From Salvia splendens (lineage: Eukaryota > Streptophyta > Magnoliopsida > Lamiales > Lamiaceae), in assembly GCF_004379255.2 (NCBI RefSeq), contig NC_056049.1:4278001-4342000 (forward strand): a stretch of DNA of 64,000 nucleotides. Reading direction: 5' to 3'. Of the stretch, positions 1 through 12,364 are shown piece after piece. The notes beneath the pieces are model-generated. The model did not search any database. It had not been told where the DNA came from and saw only the letters and a list, made by a program, of their open reading frames with translations. The number at the start of each line of letters is the position of its first letter. Within the stretch, counting starts at the first letter, position 1. The position numbers were made by a program, and so were the translations under genes.

Positions 1-968
1 TTTAAATCACATACGTCTGTATGGATTAACTCTAGAGGTTTTGTGCTCCGTTCTACCGAGCGAAACGGTAGCTTGGTCATTTTTTATTCAACACAGACTT
101 CACATTTTTCTTGTGAGTTAAACTTATCTACTTTTAGCAAATTAAGATTTACTAATCTTTTTATAGCATTTAGATTTACATGTCTCAATCTTTTATGCCA
201 TAAATCAGAGCACTCAAGCAAATAAGAGGATGTGTCATCTTCCTTATTTCTTAATCCTTTTCCACGGTGAATGACCGTAACATTCAGCTCAAAAAGCCCA
301 TTCACTAGGTGACCTTCACCTATGAACTCTTCATACTTGGTCAATATAACCTTTTCACACTCAAATTCTAGTGAAAATCCATGATTTACTAGAAGTGAGT
401 CTGACACCAAATTATTTCGAATGTCTGGGACATGCAGCACATCCTTGAGGGTAAGAACATTTTCGGATCCTAATTTTAGGAACACATTACCCACACCAAC
501 CACCTCGGAAGAGGCTTGGTTTCCCATATGTACTTTTCTACCTCCAACAGATTTGTAAGTAGAAAAAACACTTCTCTCATACCACACATGACATGTGGCA
601 CCCGTATCAACAAACCATTCATTTGGATTATTACCATGGTCCACGTCGGAGACCACTGCGATCACCTCGTGATCTTTGTTGTTTATAACAACACGTTCAA
701 ATAATTTGCACAATATCGTCTCCAACAATAAGTACACAATTATATCGAACCATATGTGCATTGGTATATTCAACACCACAAGCATCCCAATTATTACTAC
801 CAAGTCAAAATTTGTCTTGCTTGTCAACTGACAAACGATAAATACAATTCTCAAGAGAATAGATCTCAAGGAATTAACCATTTCGTAGCTCATGAACATT
901 GGTACTGTTCGTTTCTTCATTCCAGCTTTGGTGCTCATGTTTCCTCCAACTTCAATTGGTATAATCAT
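1..968 (-). pseudogene. Ty1/Copia gag-pol fragment (protease to integrase start), cut by the window edge
   Basis: Minus-strand reading gives a Copia aspartic protease with the VDTGAT active-site motif, followed by the usual protease tail ([12 protein letters not shown]) and the GAG-pre-integrase region with [10 protein letters not shown] and the CEVCVE zinc-binding end. An in-frame TAA at 84-86 directly follows CVE; the same frame then continues to the window edge with KMTKLPF and ELIHTDVCD, the start of the integrase core, so the stop is a lesion. Upstream of about residue 95 there is no recognisable gag or zinc knuckle, so the 5' part is deleted or scrambled. It is a dead retrotransposon remnant; the rest lies left of the window. 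Confidence 0.88.
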
Positions 969-1001
969 GTCTTAGAAGAGTACACTAATTTGTCTTGCGA
1001 T

Positions 1002-1420
1002 TGTTAGAAATAATGGGAAGAAATTTCCAAGCCGTGTACAGGCGGTACTCTAACTATTACAATCGAAAGGAAACTTTGCAACAAAAAGAGGAATGAAAAT
1101 TACAATGGAAATAAAGCAAACCAAATTTATAAGTCGAGTCGAGGAAAACCCTCTTTCCGCAAGACAAATTACGCCCCGGCTAGTGCTCACGGAATGGCGT
1201 ATTGCCCCCAAAGATAAAACGACTTCCTCCTAGCGTGTAGAAGCACCTCAAACCTGCTAGGCACCGGCGAACTTGATGGAGTTCCGAGAATCGAGCTAGA
1301 CAATGCTCCTAAAAAGCTAACTAGAATGCTTGAGAGCTAGAGAGAAGATAGAATGTTTTGTTTGTGTGTACACATCTCTCAAATCCATGTGCCTTATATA
1401 GGCACAAAAGAGGGCATGGA
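1002..1420 (-). repeat. Possible LTR or leader remnant of the flanking Copia fragment
   Basis: On the minus strand this stretch has a TATA-like CCTATATAAGG near 1391-1405 and ends in TAACA at 1002-1006, as a Copia LTR would, just upstream of the gag-pol remnant. I could not find the second LTR edge or a tRNA-iMet primer site, so this is a guess from position and composition. From 1420 to 1755 I see only AT-rich DNA with no gene. Confidence 0.3.
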
Positions 1421-1755
1421 AGGTCTTGATCATAATCCACCATTAAGCAAATCATTATGCAAAAAGTGGTTACAAGAGATGGAAAGCCAAAGGATTGGCC
1501 ATATCAAAAGTTTCCATCAATTTACACGTTTTTTTCCAACAAATCCATCTAGGATTAAGTTATGAAATTATTTTAGTTAAAATGAGTGGCTATGATTACT
1601 TATCACATGATTATCCATCTAGGATTAAGTTGTGAAACGATCTCATAAACTAAACACATACTGTACATACAATCACGAAATATAGGCTACCTCACTGTAA
1701 AAAGCACAGTAAAAAGACAATGTAAAAACCAGCCGTACTGTAAATTTCGACCTTA

Positions 1756-3677
1756 GGCCATCCACAACGTTGTCACTATACTGTCCCTTAACCGTCCCTT
1801 AAAATACTATTTGCGGACCCCACTATACTTTTTTACTCCATCCCTTAACTAAGGGACGGAACCTGCAACCCTCCGTCCCTTAACCGTCCATTAAACAGCC
1901 CTTAAATTACTATTCATTCAATTTCATTTTTTTATTTTTTCCCCCAAATTTAATTAATAAAAAACACACTTCATTAAAAATAAAATAAAATTACAACATA
2001 AATAAAAATACAACTTAAAATTCAAAAAAATTAAAAAAAACATAATTAAAATCCTAAAAAAATAAAAATGACATAATTTAAAATACAATTTTATAGAAAA
2101 TAAAAAAAACTACTCTGCCGGCGAATCATCCCCCGAAGGCGGTGGAGGTGCCCTGAGGCCACTTGGAAGCGGGATACCAAGTTGTGCTGCCATAAACAAG
2201 ACTCTGTTAAGCCAGGCTTCGTTTTGGGTGGGCGTAAAACGGGAAGTGTCCGCCATTGTGGCGGTCATGTACATGGACATAAGGGAGTTCGAGGGTCCCC
2301 CCGAGCCCAAGCCTGCCTGGCTTGAATCGGCTCGGCCCCTCCTCCCTCTAGCCGCCTTCGCCGCATTTCTCCCTTGCGGCCGACGGCACCCACGGGAGGA
2401 CCCTCGGCATAGTCTGTCGGGGTCTCCTCCTCCTGCGAGGCAAACTCTTGTGGCCCGATGCCCGAACCGCCCTCACCAGACGAGTATTGACCACTCGCCG
2501 TGTGCTTCGTGCGCTTCGAGGTCGAGCCTGAGCTGGACCGCACACAGCCGGTCCACCTTTCCTCATCCCTGACGACCTCCCAAACATCGGCATATTTGAA
2601 TTGTTTGCCGGTGTCTTCGTAGTAGACCCGCAAAGCCGACCTCAGAATGTCGGCTCTCGTGGCTCCGCTTTGGTACTGAGCTGCTTCATTCTTGTAGATG
2701 CCGCAGAATCGTTTGACCTCTCTGTCGACTCAGTCAAAGTGAGCGCGAAGCATCTTATATGTGCGGCGGCGGGTCTTTTTCGGCTTAATCTCGTGGTAGA
2801 CCTCGGTGACATTTTCCCAGAAGCACTTCCGGAGTTGTTGATTCCCGACGATGGGATCGTACGAGACGCTGATCTAGGCGTTGTACACCGCCAGCGTTTC
2901 TTTGGGGCCGTACGGATGCCGGCCTAGATCTTCCTCCTCCTCCTCCGCCTCCGCCCTGGAGCCTCCCCCGCCTCGGCCTTCTTCCGGAGTGGGTTGAACC
3001 GGATAATCCTCCCGAATCTGGGATAATCCCTGCGAATACTGCGGGGCGGAGGGACGGGCGTATGCATCAACATCAAAATTGGGTGGTTGGTACCCCCCCG
3101 GCGTGCCCGAACCCTGGGTGCCCGGCGTCGACAAACCGGAACCACCCAATGTGTTGTACATGCTCCCCAGTCGCCGAACGCGTTGAGATCCCACGCGCCG
3201 GAGCCGCCACCGTCGGAGTTTCCGTCGCCGGACATTTTGTGATTAGATGTTAGATGAAAATTGGAGAGGAAATGAAGATGAATTTGGAAGAATAGATGTG
3301 TAGTTGTGTGTGAAATGAGGATGAATTATGAGTATTTATAGAGTAAAAAATAAAAAAAATGAAAACGGCTCTTTTAAACGGTAACATTACCGTTTCACTT
3401 TTTTTTATTTTTTTATTTAATTCGATTTTTTTATAAAAAAAATTAATTATTGCGTCAGCGTGACGACGCCCACTCACGGGCCGGCGAGTGGGCGTCACGC
3501 ATGGCCTGGGAGCGTGCCACGTCGCCGCGGCGCGTGGCGAGCTGACCCGCGTTACGTCCCAGCGGAACGGGTTTCGTGACGAGATGGTGATTGGGCTGGC
3601 GCCGCAACGCGTCGCGCTGCCGTCCCGTCCCTGCGTGACGGGTTCCGGGCCACCCGCGTGACGGGTTGCGGGTGGCC
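1756..3677 (-). mobile_element. PIF/Harbinger-type DNA transposon with TTA target-site duplication
   Basis: The left end GGCCATCCACAACG (1756 on) and the reverse complement of the right end, GGCCACCCGCAACC (ending 3677), are imperfect terminal inverted repeats that continue to a shared GTCAC. Both are flanked by TTA (1753-1755 and 3678-3680), the 3-bp duplication typical of PIF/Harbinger. The element holds only the Myb-like ORF1 on the minus strand and no DDE transposase, so it is a non-autonomous derivative. It lies 230 bp beyond the stop codon of the BAH-Agenet gene and may touch its 3' untranslated region. Confidence 0.8.
2110..3235 (-). pseudogene. Harbinger ORF1-like (Myb/trihelix, NAM-associated type) pseudogene
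   Basis: Minus-strand reading begins MSGDGNSDGG at 3235. After a frame change near 3190 it gives a Pro/Gly/Gln-rich N-terminus, then GRHPYGPKETLAVYNA, an in-frame TAG (about 2874-2876) where Trp is expected, SVSYDPIVGNNQQ, FWENVTEVYHE, a TGA at 2730-2732 where Arg is expected, then CGIYKNEAAQYQSGA and KQFKYADVWEVV. This order is typical of the plant proteins often annotated 'glutathione S-transferase T3-like', which are Harbinger ORF1 DNA-binding partners of the transposase. One frameshift and two stops make it non-functional. Confidence 0.72.
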
Positions 3678-3908
3678 TTAATAACACGCAACACTTGATG
3701 GTTAAACACATAGTAAATCAGACTCTTAAGACTCGAAATAAATAAAATTGAAAAAAGAAAGGAGAGAAGTTTCCTTAAAAACATGTACTGTAATTCATCA
3801 TACTGTGGTGCACATACACCAGCAGTTGTACTGCGTTTAAAATCTTAATGGCTAGGTGGCTGTGCTTGGGCATCTTGGAGTCTCCACACTTTGTGTACGC
3901 CCAGCTCT

Positions 3909-6900
3909 TCAATCGCTCTCTCGGTCGCCAGAACTCTCTGGAAGCGACACTTTTGGCTTTGCATTCAGACATGATGTTACCAGTGCAAGTATATCATGAT
4001 TTGCCATAATATCCACCCATTTTTCGTCAACCCAATCCTTTGAAACTCTAGCGTTTCTCATCTTCACGCTCATGAGCACGTTCTCGCCTGCAAATATTAT
4101 AACACGCATAAATACTATTTCAGATGAGTTGGCTTGACAAAGATCTAACAGATGGAAGTTTACACGTACCAGGGAAGTAAACTTGGAGGTTATTTTCAGC
4201 AGATGGGTCGAAACCAATGACAACACCTTCCCACCAGCCAGGGCACCGCCACACATCAACTGATGCCCCGACCTCAAACCTTGCATCGGATGAATACCAG
4301 CTAGGCCATGGCCTCACTGTAAGGCGTCCTTCACACCTCAGACCCAATCTATCAGCAGCTGGCTCTCTGGGTGCCACCACCAATTCCTACAAATCTCACA
4401 CAAATTAGCAACTGCTTTTTTCATGATCAATTTGAATCCATGGTGCATCTTCTAGTGGAAATTGAGCACTGAAACTGATATAAGGAAAGGAATATCATGC
4501 TATCCATTTATATATATATACCTCCAGTTTCCCACCTACGTCAGCATCTGTCACATCACAGTATTGAACTCTCATATAATTAGTTGATGAGCGCAAGATC
4601 TTGCACCTAACCCAGCAGCCTCGCATACCACTATCCTGACTAAGAAGCTCAATATTTTCATTAACGCGAGACAACATATGATTCTGTGGCCCAGTCAAAG
4701 GATTATCTGGAACAAGCCCCTTCATTGCCTGTTTGATTTTCAAGCACTGATTAGCAGGTCCACGTTTTGCAGCTTGATTATCTTTGGCTACATTGTGCAG
4801 ATCAGCTTCAACTTCCGAGACAATTTGATCCCCAATGAGGATCTCATTTCTCTTGCAAGTTAAAACTGCTTGATTCTGAGGACTACAGTCATCTCCTTCT
4901 TGATTAGAATTTTCGATACCATCACTCGGCTCAGGAAAGAAATATTTCAGGGTGGAGAGAACGGGTTGTGCATAGTAGCCACATAATTCAGTTATGTTGA
5001 AGGTGCTGACACTGTTACTTTTAAATTCTCTATGGCAAGTAAAAATTTTAAGTGACAAATTAAGGGGAAGAACTTCGTCACACTTTTTAAAATCTATAGG
5101 TGTCAAAACCGAAGCTAGACCATCAATTTCTTTTGCACTAAGCTGCTCCTCGGTCGAAGTGATGAAAACTTCTCCCGAATCCGAACATAGCTTAGGCATC
5201 AGATGCTGGATGTCCTCGGGGAAAAGAAACCTTCGCACTCTTACCATTTTCTCCTCTTGAAGGGTCTCATACATATCTTCTACATAACCAAGGTAGTCTT
5301 TTCCTCCTCCACCCAGAATCCATACTACTGAATGTACCTGGACATACATGGAGAATGAGAAAAGATTGTGAAGGCCGGTTACAAAGTGAAAAGTAATCAG
5401 TTGTTGCTCTTTGAGACTAACAGGTATCTTAGTTCCGTTCCTGCATAAAGCTTTATAATGCTTCAGCTGCTTGCTACATATCCAAGCGGCACCAAACCAC
5501 ACTGTTTCTGAGTCGTTTGCCATAAATTGTCTGAGCAATGGTATCTGCAAATTAAATCTTACATAAATGATCGTTTGTTTAGAAAAATAAACTTCTATGT
5601 TAGCAAGTATCACAAAATACAAGGACCAGTATAAATAATAAACCACCATGGAGCTAGTACGCTGGGAGAAACGGGTGGTTTGGAACAAAAGATGTTTCAA
5701 ATGCTGCGTTGATGCCATTCTCTGCTGATCTGCAATGGAAAGCCAAACTTTGTTGATATATATGTTAACTTTAGAAAATGATCCAGAATAACTTCTTGAT
5801 TACACCACTTTGTCAGTTACATATACATAATCTCATTCCTAATTTACAATTAATTTTATAAGTGGATATGAAACTAGCAAGAAATTTACTGCAAATATGA
5901 AGGCAGCTCAGAGGGATGGCTAAGAGGCAAAGTATAATGAACCATCTGATCAACAAGAGTCAGAACCAAATGCAGTTAGGAAATTTAACATGCAATTCAA
6001 AGACGTTACAACCCTACATGTCAATGTCAAGTGTCTCCTTTTAATAGATGCTTCTATTAAAGTGTAGAAAAACCACACTATCCCTGAGACCCAGACAATG
6101 ATGAAAAGGATGTGACAACAGGGATCTTGATTCTTCCGAAACCTTGAGGACAAGAGACTTACAAGCAATTTGGGTTAGGCAGGTTTCTTAGGTTAGCAGA
6201 CAGACATTCAACATAAAACAATAGTCTTTTTCAAACACAAAACAATTTCTATTAGATGAAATATACAGAGGAAGCGAATGCTTATTAGTTAACCCAATCT
6301 GTTACTCTCCAACAGTACATATAAAATTATATTTACAAGATCCAACATCAGAAACTTACTACAAATGGAAGATTTTATCTTCATTTAGTAAAATTTATAG
6401 AATAGGCAGACTTCTTTTTCAGCAAACCTTCAAAGGGTGAATCACATTAAATGTATGCATGCGTATGCTTAAATAATGACAAGTCTTCCAATAAAATGGA
6501 GTAGCGATCTAAAGCTTTTTTAGTCGCTTCTGAATCATATCCTAGGGGAAGAGCCAGGATGCTGCAATAAAAGTTCAAGCAATTACAAGTTTTCATTAAA
6601 CCAACATATCTGCCTCCATTCTCACCAGTACAGGAGGCGAGGCTTAGTAATGGAAATTAAAACTACAAAATATGCAGGACCTTAAGTGAGAGTTTTACTA
6701 GAGTGACATGATGATAAATTGTTCTAACAAACACGCTATTACAGTAAAATTCCCAAGTATCTACACTGTTACCCTGAACTCAATACAGACTGAGGCGATG
6801 ACTCCAAAGCTCGATAGAAGAAGAATTGTTTGGAAAGTGCAGAAGATAAATAAATCCATATATAGCCACAGAGCATCAAATTAATTACACCTAATGATGA

Positions 6901-8630
6901 CGTTACGGCCTACACGTACCTGATTTTGATTTGTCTCAAAATAATACTCTTTTCAAAGTTTAATTTTTTTTTCCAACTTACAAATACCCAGTAATAAATA
7001 TCGCAAGCATACACACATTCATAGCTGTCAATCAACAGCCTAACCTTTATCCAAGCCAAGCTCACTGAAGATGCAGATGGAAACCAGGTCTCAAATAGAT
7101 TTGCATAATCCAAGTTGTCACTGCAAACCAGGTACTATACTGAAGTACATCTGAAACATCTATGGCAGTCATATTTATGTCTATGAAGAATTGCGATATC
7201 CATAGTAATCATATGCATGCTATATATATGAATGTAAGTGTTTCCTTTTATCTGCGGGGACAGCTTGCAATTACCTTAAGTAAATCTCATGGCCTTATTC
7301 ACCTCATATCCTTCTGTTTCTGAGTTGGTGATTTTGTAGACACCCATTCAGTGGGTATAGCATTTCATATGTTCAGTGCTGACCAACTCATCTTTATCAT
7401 TGTAGAAGTGACGAAGGAAAGTATATTGCTCGACCATTGCAGGTACTTCAAACGGCATACATTCTTCAATTGGAAAATTAATTGTCTATTGCTCAATCCA
7501 TTTCTACTTATCAGTCCAATGATCCATTCCCCCAAAACAAACTGAAAACTCAAAAAGTGAATTGAAATTAGTCATTGCAGCAAAATTGTGTCTAAGCCTT
7601 CCTACAAACTGTTCCAGAAAGGATTTGAAAGGATTTGAGAGTAGCAGAAACCATAATTGTTTGAAAATAACACCAACTGGGGCGGTTTCAACAAAGAATG
7701 ACAAAAAAAGTAGCTAATTATTGTTAGCTCTCACGAATAGTTTCTGCAGGGTTTTACATAGAGACAATTATCAAAGGGATGCTTTCTTGGATGTTAAGGT
7801 CCAGAAACCATGAATTCTACATGATGTCTCTTGATAGTGATATAAGATCTAACATAACAAGTGAAGTTCAACATTAAACCTAGTAAATCATGTACTCAGG
7901 GAAATCAATCAAACCATTAATTCCTAAAGAGCAAGGTACATACTTGAATCTGCAGAGATTAAGCTGCCTCCTGAGGTCACTGACATGAGAAACATAATGG
8001 CATTTTCTCTTGATTTCCACCTTGTTCCAGCATGGACTCTGCTCGTGGACTCAAAAGAACGTAAGTAGTCTCCAGTCGATGAATAGATCATATGATTTAT
8101 ACCCCTCTCTACCTCCACCACAACAAGGAGGCAACTCCCCCTTAAGGTAAAGTGAATAATGCAGCCCCTTTTCTGAGAAATTACCCGCTCTTCCCATCCT
8201 CTCAGCATCCTGGCAAGCAGAACAGCATGAAGGGGCATGTGTAGGAAGCAAAACAGTTTTTTGCAACACAAAATCCCAATCGAGAATAACGCAATGAACA
8301 AGAGATCATTGAATATAGAACACGAATTTCACTAGAGGTAATATAAGCTTGATCATCCCCAATTTTAGCTTAATCAGTGCATATTATTAACAAAATCGCA
8401 TGGAATTCAAAGCAATTCTGGTTTAAATTCAACAGTAAATAAGCGAAGTATTAGGTATAGCAAACGGCGGAGAGAAAAGAATTCAGAGAAGAGAAACAAC
8501 ACATAGAAGCAGAACGCACAATCTGCAATTTCCTGGACTAACTTAGAATGATGGAGGGTTTAGTTATACCAGAAATGGTTTCGCTCGCTAGTTCCAATTT
8601 CATCAGTTGCTGTTGCTTCGTGTTCTTCAT
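3909..8630 (-). CDS. BAH and Agenet domain chromatin-reader protein (At1g68580-like)
   Basis: Predicted nuclear histone-binding protein of about 493 aa in six exons: 8630-8570, 5729-5644, 5544-5422, 5337-4522, 4386-4170 and 4087-3909. The junctions keep phase, and all use GT..AG. A BAH domain spans about residues 64-235 ([24 protein letters not shown] joined to [18 protein letters not shown]). A C-terminal plant Agenet/Tudor-like region spans about 332-475 ([39 protein letters not shown]). The domain pair matches Arabidopsis At1g68580-type proteins. The first exon ([17 protein letters not shown]) is inferred from a donor at 8569 whose phase fits the acceptor before 5729, giving a 2.8-kb intron. 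If that exon is wrong, translation could begin at 5718. The second donor could also lie 3 bp earlier, at 5646. Confidence 0.82.
5730..8569 (-). other. Long first intron of the BAH-Agenet gene
   Basis: This 2.8-kb AT-rich stretch has several short open frames on both strands, but none resembles a protein family or joins the flanking exons with conserved sequence. I read it as intron; additional untranslated exons cannot be excluded. Confidence 0.5.
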
Positions 8631-10133
8631 TCTTCAGTTTCAAAACCTTTGAAGAATTTTCAGGGGAATAAATTTTACGCAGGACGAAAATATTTACTGC
8701 GGTAGTAAATATATGCAAGATAAATTATCTGAGTTGGAGTCTTAAAATTATAAACTATATTTAAAGACTTTCCTTATAGGTTTCATGTATAAATTACATA
8801 TGTAATGTAATTTTTACTTATCTCAGTTAGCTTGTATCACTCTACTAATTTTTCCAAAAATAAATTACCTTTGTGAAATCCGATTCAAATGGTCGAGTTC
8901 TTCTGCATTAGTGACTATGTTACTAAAAGATTATTAACTGAACCTTGTCGAAGAGATTAATAAATTTTACAATCTAGATAGACAGTGGATAACTTATTGG
9001 ACTAATGGCTATAATGAAATTATAAATTTTGATAGACAGTGGACTAACTATTTGTTGAGGGATGAAATTATAAATTTTGATTAGATGCTTCTAAAAAAAA
9101 TGTCCAAAATTCCAAATATAAGATGGTGTAGAGAAAGTCCATCCAATTTTATAGATGGGACATCTCAACCACCAAAATGACATTGGGCTAAAAGGTGTAG
9201 CCTAAATCGAAGACACAAAAACTAAGCTTAATTCTAACCATTGAGATTGGAAATATCAATTTAGGAAACCCATTTCATAATATTCAATATTTTATAAAGA
9301 AACTCAAGTCTCTATCATATTATTCATATCACTATTTCTCAAACATTTCCATTTTTTTTTTGGTTTGAATTACTTCATATTCGTACTTATTCCATATAGC
9401 ACAAGTCAAAATGTTACACCGCTGTCCCAACTTAGAAATTCTTTTATTTTTGTATGTCCAATTTAATAGACCTAATCTATTTTTACAAATTTTAATAAAT
9501 AAGTCATATATTCCACAAACATTTCACTACATAACTAAGAGAATAATCACAAACAAATTTTTTGTCAAATTTTATTATTTAAGAGCCTATAAAGACATTT
9601 AAGTGGAAATTCTATGTTGGAAAGGTGGAAGTATTTCCATTAATCATTATAAGCCCTTTCATCATTTCATTAAGATTCTTTCTCCGTGGTAAAGAAAAAG
9701 TGAAAAAATGAGACCTCAGCGTAAGATTTCCTTTTTTCTTCCTTGCATGGATTGTTTAAGCTTTAGTGACAATCATTGCATCGCAAAAGATACTACTCCC
9801 TTCGTCCACAACATTAATCGGCCCATTTTGCCATTTTAGTCTGTTCGTAAATAATTGTCCCATTTTAGGCACACGCGTGAAAAAAGAATTCCTTTCAAAC
9901 AAGTAAAATATTCTTTAGCAAAAGCAACCCACAATTCCCACGATTTCAAAGAATTTATTCCAACCAAAAAAACCAGTGAAATTCAAAAGTGAAAGTGAAA
10001 GCCCTAGTTTCTTCCACATATATACACTACAAATATAAAAAATAAAAAAATATTTATGGAGGCGTTGCAGCATACACTAGAAGCTTCAAATATCTTATTT
10101 TTTATGTGATCACTTTCCATTTTTATCTCTCAC
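8631..10133. other. Intergenic region with a one-ended Stowaway-like MITE fragment
   Basis: This AT-rich spacer lies between two divergently transcribed genes. Near 9795-9880 there is an ACTCCCTTCGTCCACAAC start followed by GTCCCATTTT blocks, typical of the left half of a Stowaway-type MITE; no matching right end is visible. The rest shows no coding sequence. Confidence 0.45.
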
Positions 10134-10140
10134 TATATAA
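10134..10140 (+). promoter_or_regulatory. Probable TATA box of the DUF761-like gene
   Basis: TATATAA within CACTATATAAACTTG sits about 95 bp upstream of the start codon at 10236, a normal spacing for a plant TATA box plus a short leader. Confidence 0.5.
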
Positions 10141-10235
10141 ACTTGTAAACCAAACTCGTTACACAACTTAGATCATTTCCAATTTTCCACCAAAAAAAAG
10201 AAACAGTTTCCCATATTCTTCAAAGGGGAGATCAA

Positions 10236-10799
10236 ATGGATGGAGGCGACGAGGAAGAAGGCGGGAGAGTGGAGAGAGATGCGTTGGCGAAGACGAAGAC
10301 AGCGACACTGCGGTTGCTAGCTCTACTTTCTTTCTTATCTCTCATGTATTCCTACTTCTTCTCAGGTTTGTCATCCTACTACAACATTCAATTCTCCACA
10401 TTGATCTTCTCATTATTCGCCCACGCCATGGATCGCAAGTATGTCTTTTTGATCTGCAACGGCATCGTTGCGTTCCTTGTCAAGAGCTTGAGCTTCACCT
10501 CCTCCTCCGGAGTCAGCCAAACCCCACCAACTCTAGTTCAAGAAAAGGTAGAATATGGTGTTGGAGAAGAAGAAGAAACTGATACGCGGGAGGAATGCAG
10601 TTATGGAGCTCTCAGTGAAGAGGAAGAGGACGAGGATGAGGATAACGGAGGTGTTGATGAGGATGATAAAGGCGGGGAGGGGGCGTCGAGAGAGGAAGAG
10701 GTGAGCACGGAGGAGTTGAATCACAAGTTTGAGGAATTTATCAAGAAAATGAAGGAGGAAATCAGGATTGAAGCCGAGCAACCTCTCATAGCTGTTTAG
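10236..10799 (+). CDS. DUF761/DUF4408-like small membrane protein, 187 aa
   Basis: This is an intronless gene with unknown biochemical role. The N-terminus is acidic then basic. Two or three hydrophobic stretches follow (about residues 25-45, 52-64 and 68-86) that can span a membrane. Residues 105-160 form a strongly acidic low-complexity region of Glu, Asp and Gly runs. The C-terminus carries LNHKFEEFIKKMKEEI, the short conserved motif of plant DUF761 ('cotton fibre expressed') proteins. The start is supported by a TATA box and an upstream A-rich leader. Family members are typically small and stress- or development-related, but no activity is established, and I infer none. Confidence 0.8.
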   Translation: MDGGDEEEGGRVERDALAKTKTATLRLLALLSFLSLMYSYFFSGLSSYYNIQFSTLIFSLFAHAMDRKYVFLICNGIVAFLVKSLSFTSSSGVSQTPPTLVQEKVEYGVGEEEETDTREECSYGALSEEEEDEDEDNGGVDEDDKGGEGASREEEVSTEELNHKFEEFIKKMKEEIRIEAEQPLIAV

Positions 10800-10867
10800 A
10801 TAGTAACATAGAAAAAATCAATGCACGAGTTCTATGTTAGATAAGCATTTATCAAATATTATCTTTC

Positions 10868-11380
10868 TGTTAGGAAAGTCAACAAACACATAATTAGTTT
10901 GATATTGTCTATTATGAATTAAGCTTGTTCAATTAGCACGAATTTATTTTTGGATCATTTTCAAAACTGTCTCAAACTATTTGGAGTTGGACTACACTTA
11001 TATAGCTTACATTCTTCAATGTGGGATAGGTTTGTTACCGACATCCCCCACTCATTCGATGTGGGATGGGTTTGTAACCAACAAACCTCCCCTCAAACCG
11101 GGGCCACATCAGGACGCGGTCGACACATCGATACATTATGAATCCGACTCGAACATGGGTCATCCAGGGCCCGACCCAAGCCAACTTGGCACTGATATCA
11201 CTTATTAGAAATGTCGACAACATATTAGTTTTGATATTGTACGCTTTAAATCAAATCCATCTGCACAGATTTATTTTTGGATCACTCCATAAAAGGTCTA
11301 AAACTAATTAGAATTTAAGTACTTATATAACTTGCAATTTTCCTCAATCATCTAATATGGGATGAGGTCGTAACCCAACA
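10868..11380 (-). mobile_element. TRIM-like miniature LTR retrotransposon
   Basis: Two related repeats, 10868-11083 and about 11204-11380, enclose only 120 bp. Shared blocks include ATTAGTTTTGATATTGT, TTTATTTTTGGATCA, ACTTATATAACTTG and GTGGGAT followed by CCAACA. On the minus strand each begins TGTTGG and ends near TAACA (mutated to TAATA in one). A primer-binding site matching tRNA-Met is at 11186-11203 (TGATATCAGTGCCAAG on the minus strand). A purine tract TTTGAGGGGAGG adjoins the other repeat at about 11084-11095. Flanks CTTTC and CTCTC could be a 5-bp duplication with one mismatch. There is no coding capacity, as expected for a TRIM. Confidence 0.7.
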
Positions 11381-12364
11381 CTCTCTACTTCATTCTTTAT
11401 TGATAACAACACAAATAAAAGGCTTCTAATTAATAATTTTTTTATCTAAAGTATCAGACTGATTAGAGCATTATTAAATGGAAACGGTCGGCCATCATTT
11501 GTCATAAATATTCTTGAAACAAGTAGCTAAAACCAAAATAACACTGGCCCCATCTCTATCGTTTGGATCAATTCAAATTATTGTGGTTGTAGTTTGCCAT
11601 TAATAGACATAGTAGGTGCACAAGGAGAAGTGTCAAGCAAAGATATATGAGACCTAAATTAGGTAATCCCACGATGAAACCATCCAAAAACGAAGTCATC
11701 ATCGCATCTCGTACTTCAAACTTTGAGATCATTAGATCATGACATCCTCGATAATAAAATGAAGGCTGTCTGCTTTGAACCAGTCTATTGCTGCCCAGTG
11801 ATTCGAAAAATCTAGAACCAAATCAAGATTTCTGATAGTTGAGGACTAAGCAAAATCTAGTCACTATCCAATGTCCAAAATTGTGAGAGCAAGACTACAT
11901 ATAATGAAGCTCTTAATGTGATGATCTACTACTCAATTATATTAGATGAAAACGGGAGGGTAAACTGCAGGAAAAACTATGAAAATTTGGTCAAATTCTT
12001 ATCCATTTTAAAAAATAGTCAATTATGTTATAGTTTTGACATTTTTTTTAATTATCCCATTGATATAGGTTTGGGAGGAAATTCCATCCATCCCACTATA
12101 ATAGATGCGTTTTGTTTTAAGTACTCATTTTTAGAAAAAAACGATTATAAATATTTAAATTGGAGAGAGAGTAAAGTGGAGTATATAATTTGGAAGACTG
12201 AATCCACATTTTTTTTAAAATTAATTTGAGTGTCACTCATAAAAGTAATTGATTTTAGAATTAAATATATACCAGAATAGGCTGAAGTAAATTGCTTTCC
12301 ATCAAACATAATTTTTCCCAAAATATATATTATGTGCATAATTGAAAAATTGTTAAACATATTA
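11381..12364. other. Intergenic region, no gene seen
   Basis: AT-rich DNA between the TRIM and the chitinase-carrying element. One open frame at 11918-12229 has no family resemblance and runs partly through low-complexity sequence. Confidence 0.5.

Noticed and set aside
2228..2927. Plus-strand open frames in GC-rich DNA
   Set aside because: They are antisense to the Harbinger ORF1 remnant, whose minus-strand translation matches a known protein type.
5950..8301. Several minus-strand open frames between BAH-Agenet exons
   Set aside because: They lack family resemblance, and flanking exons already join in phase without them.
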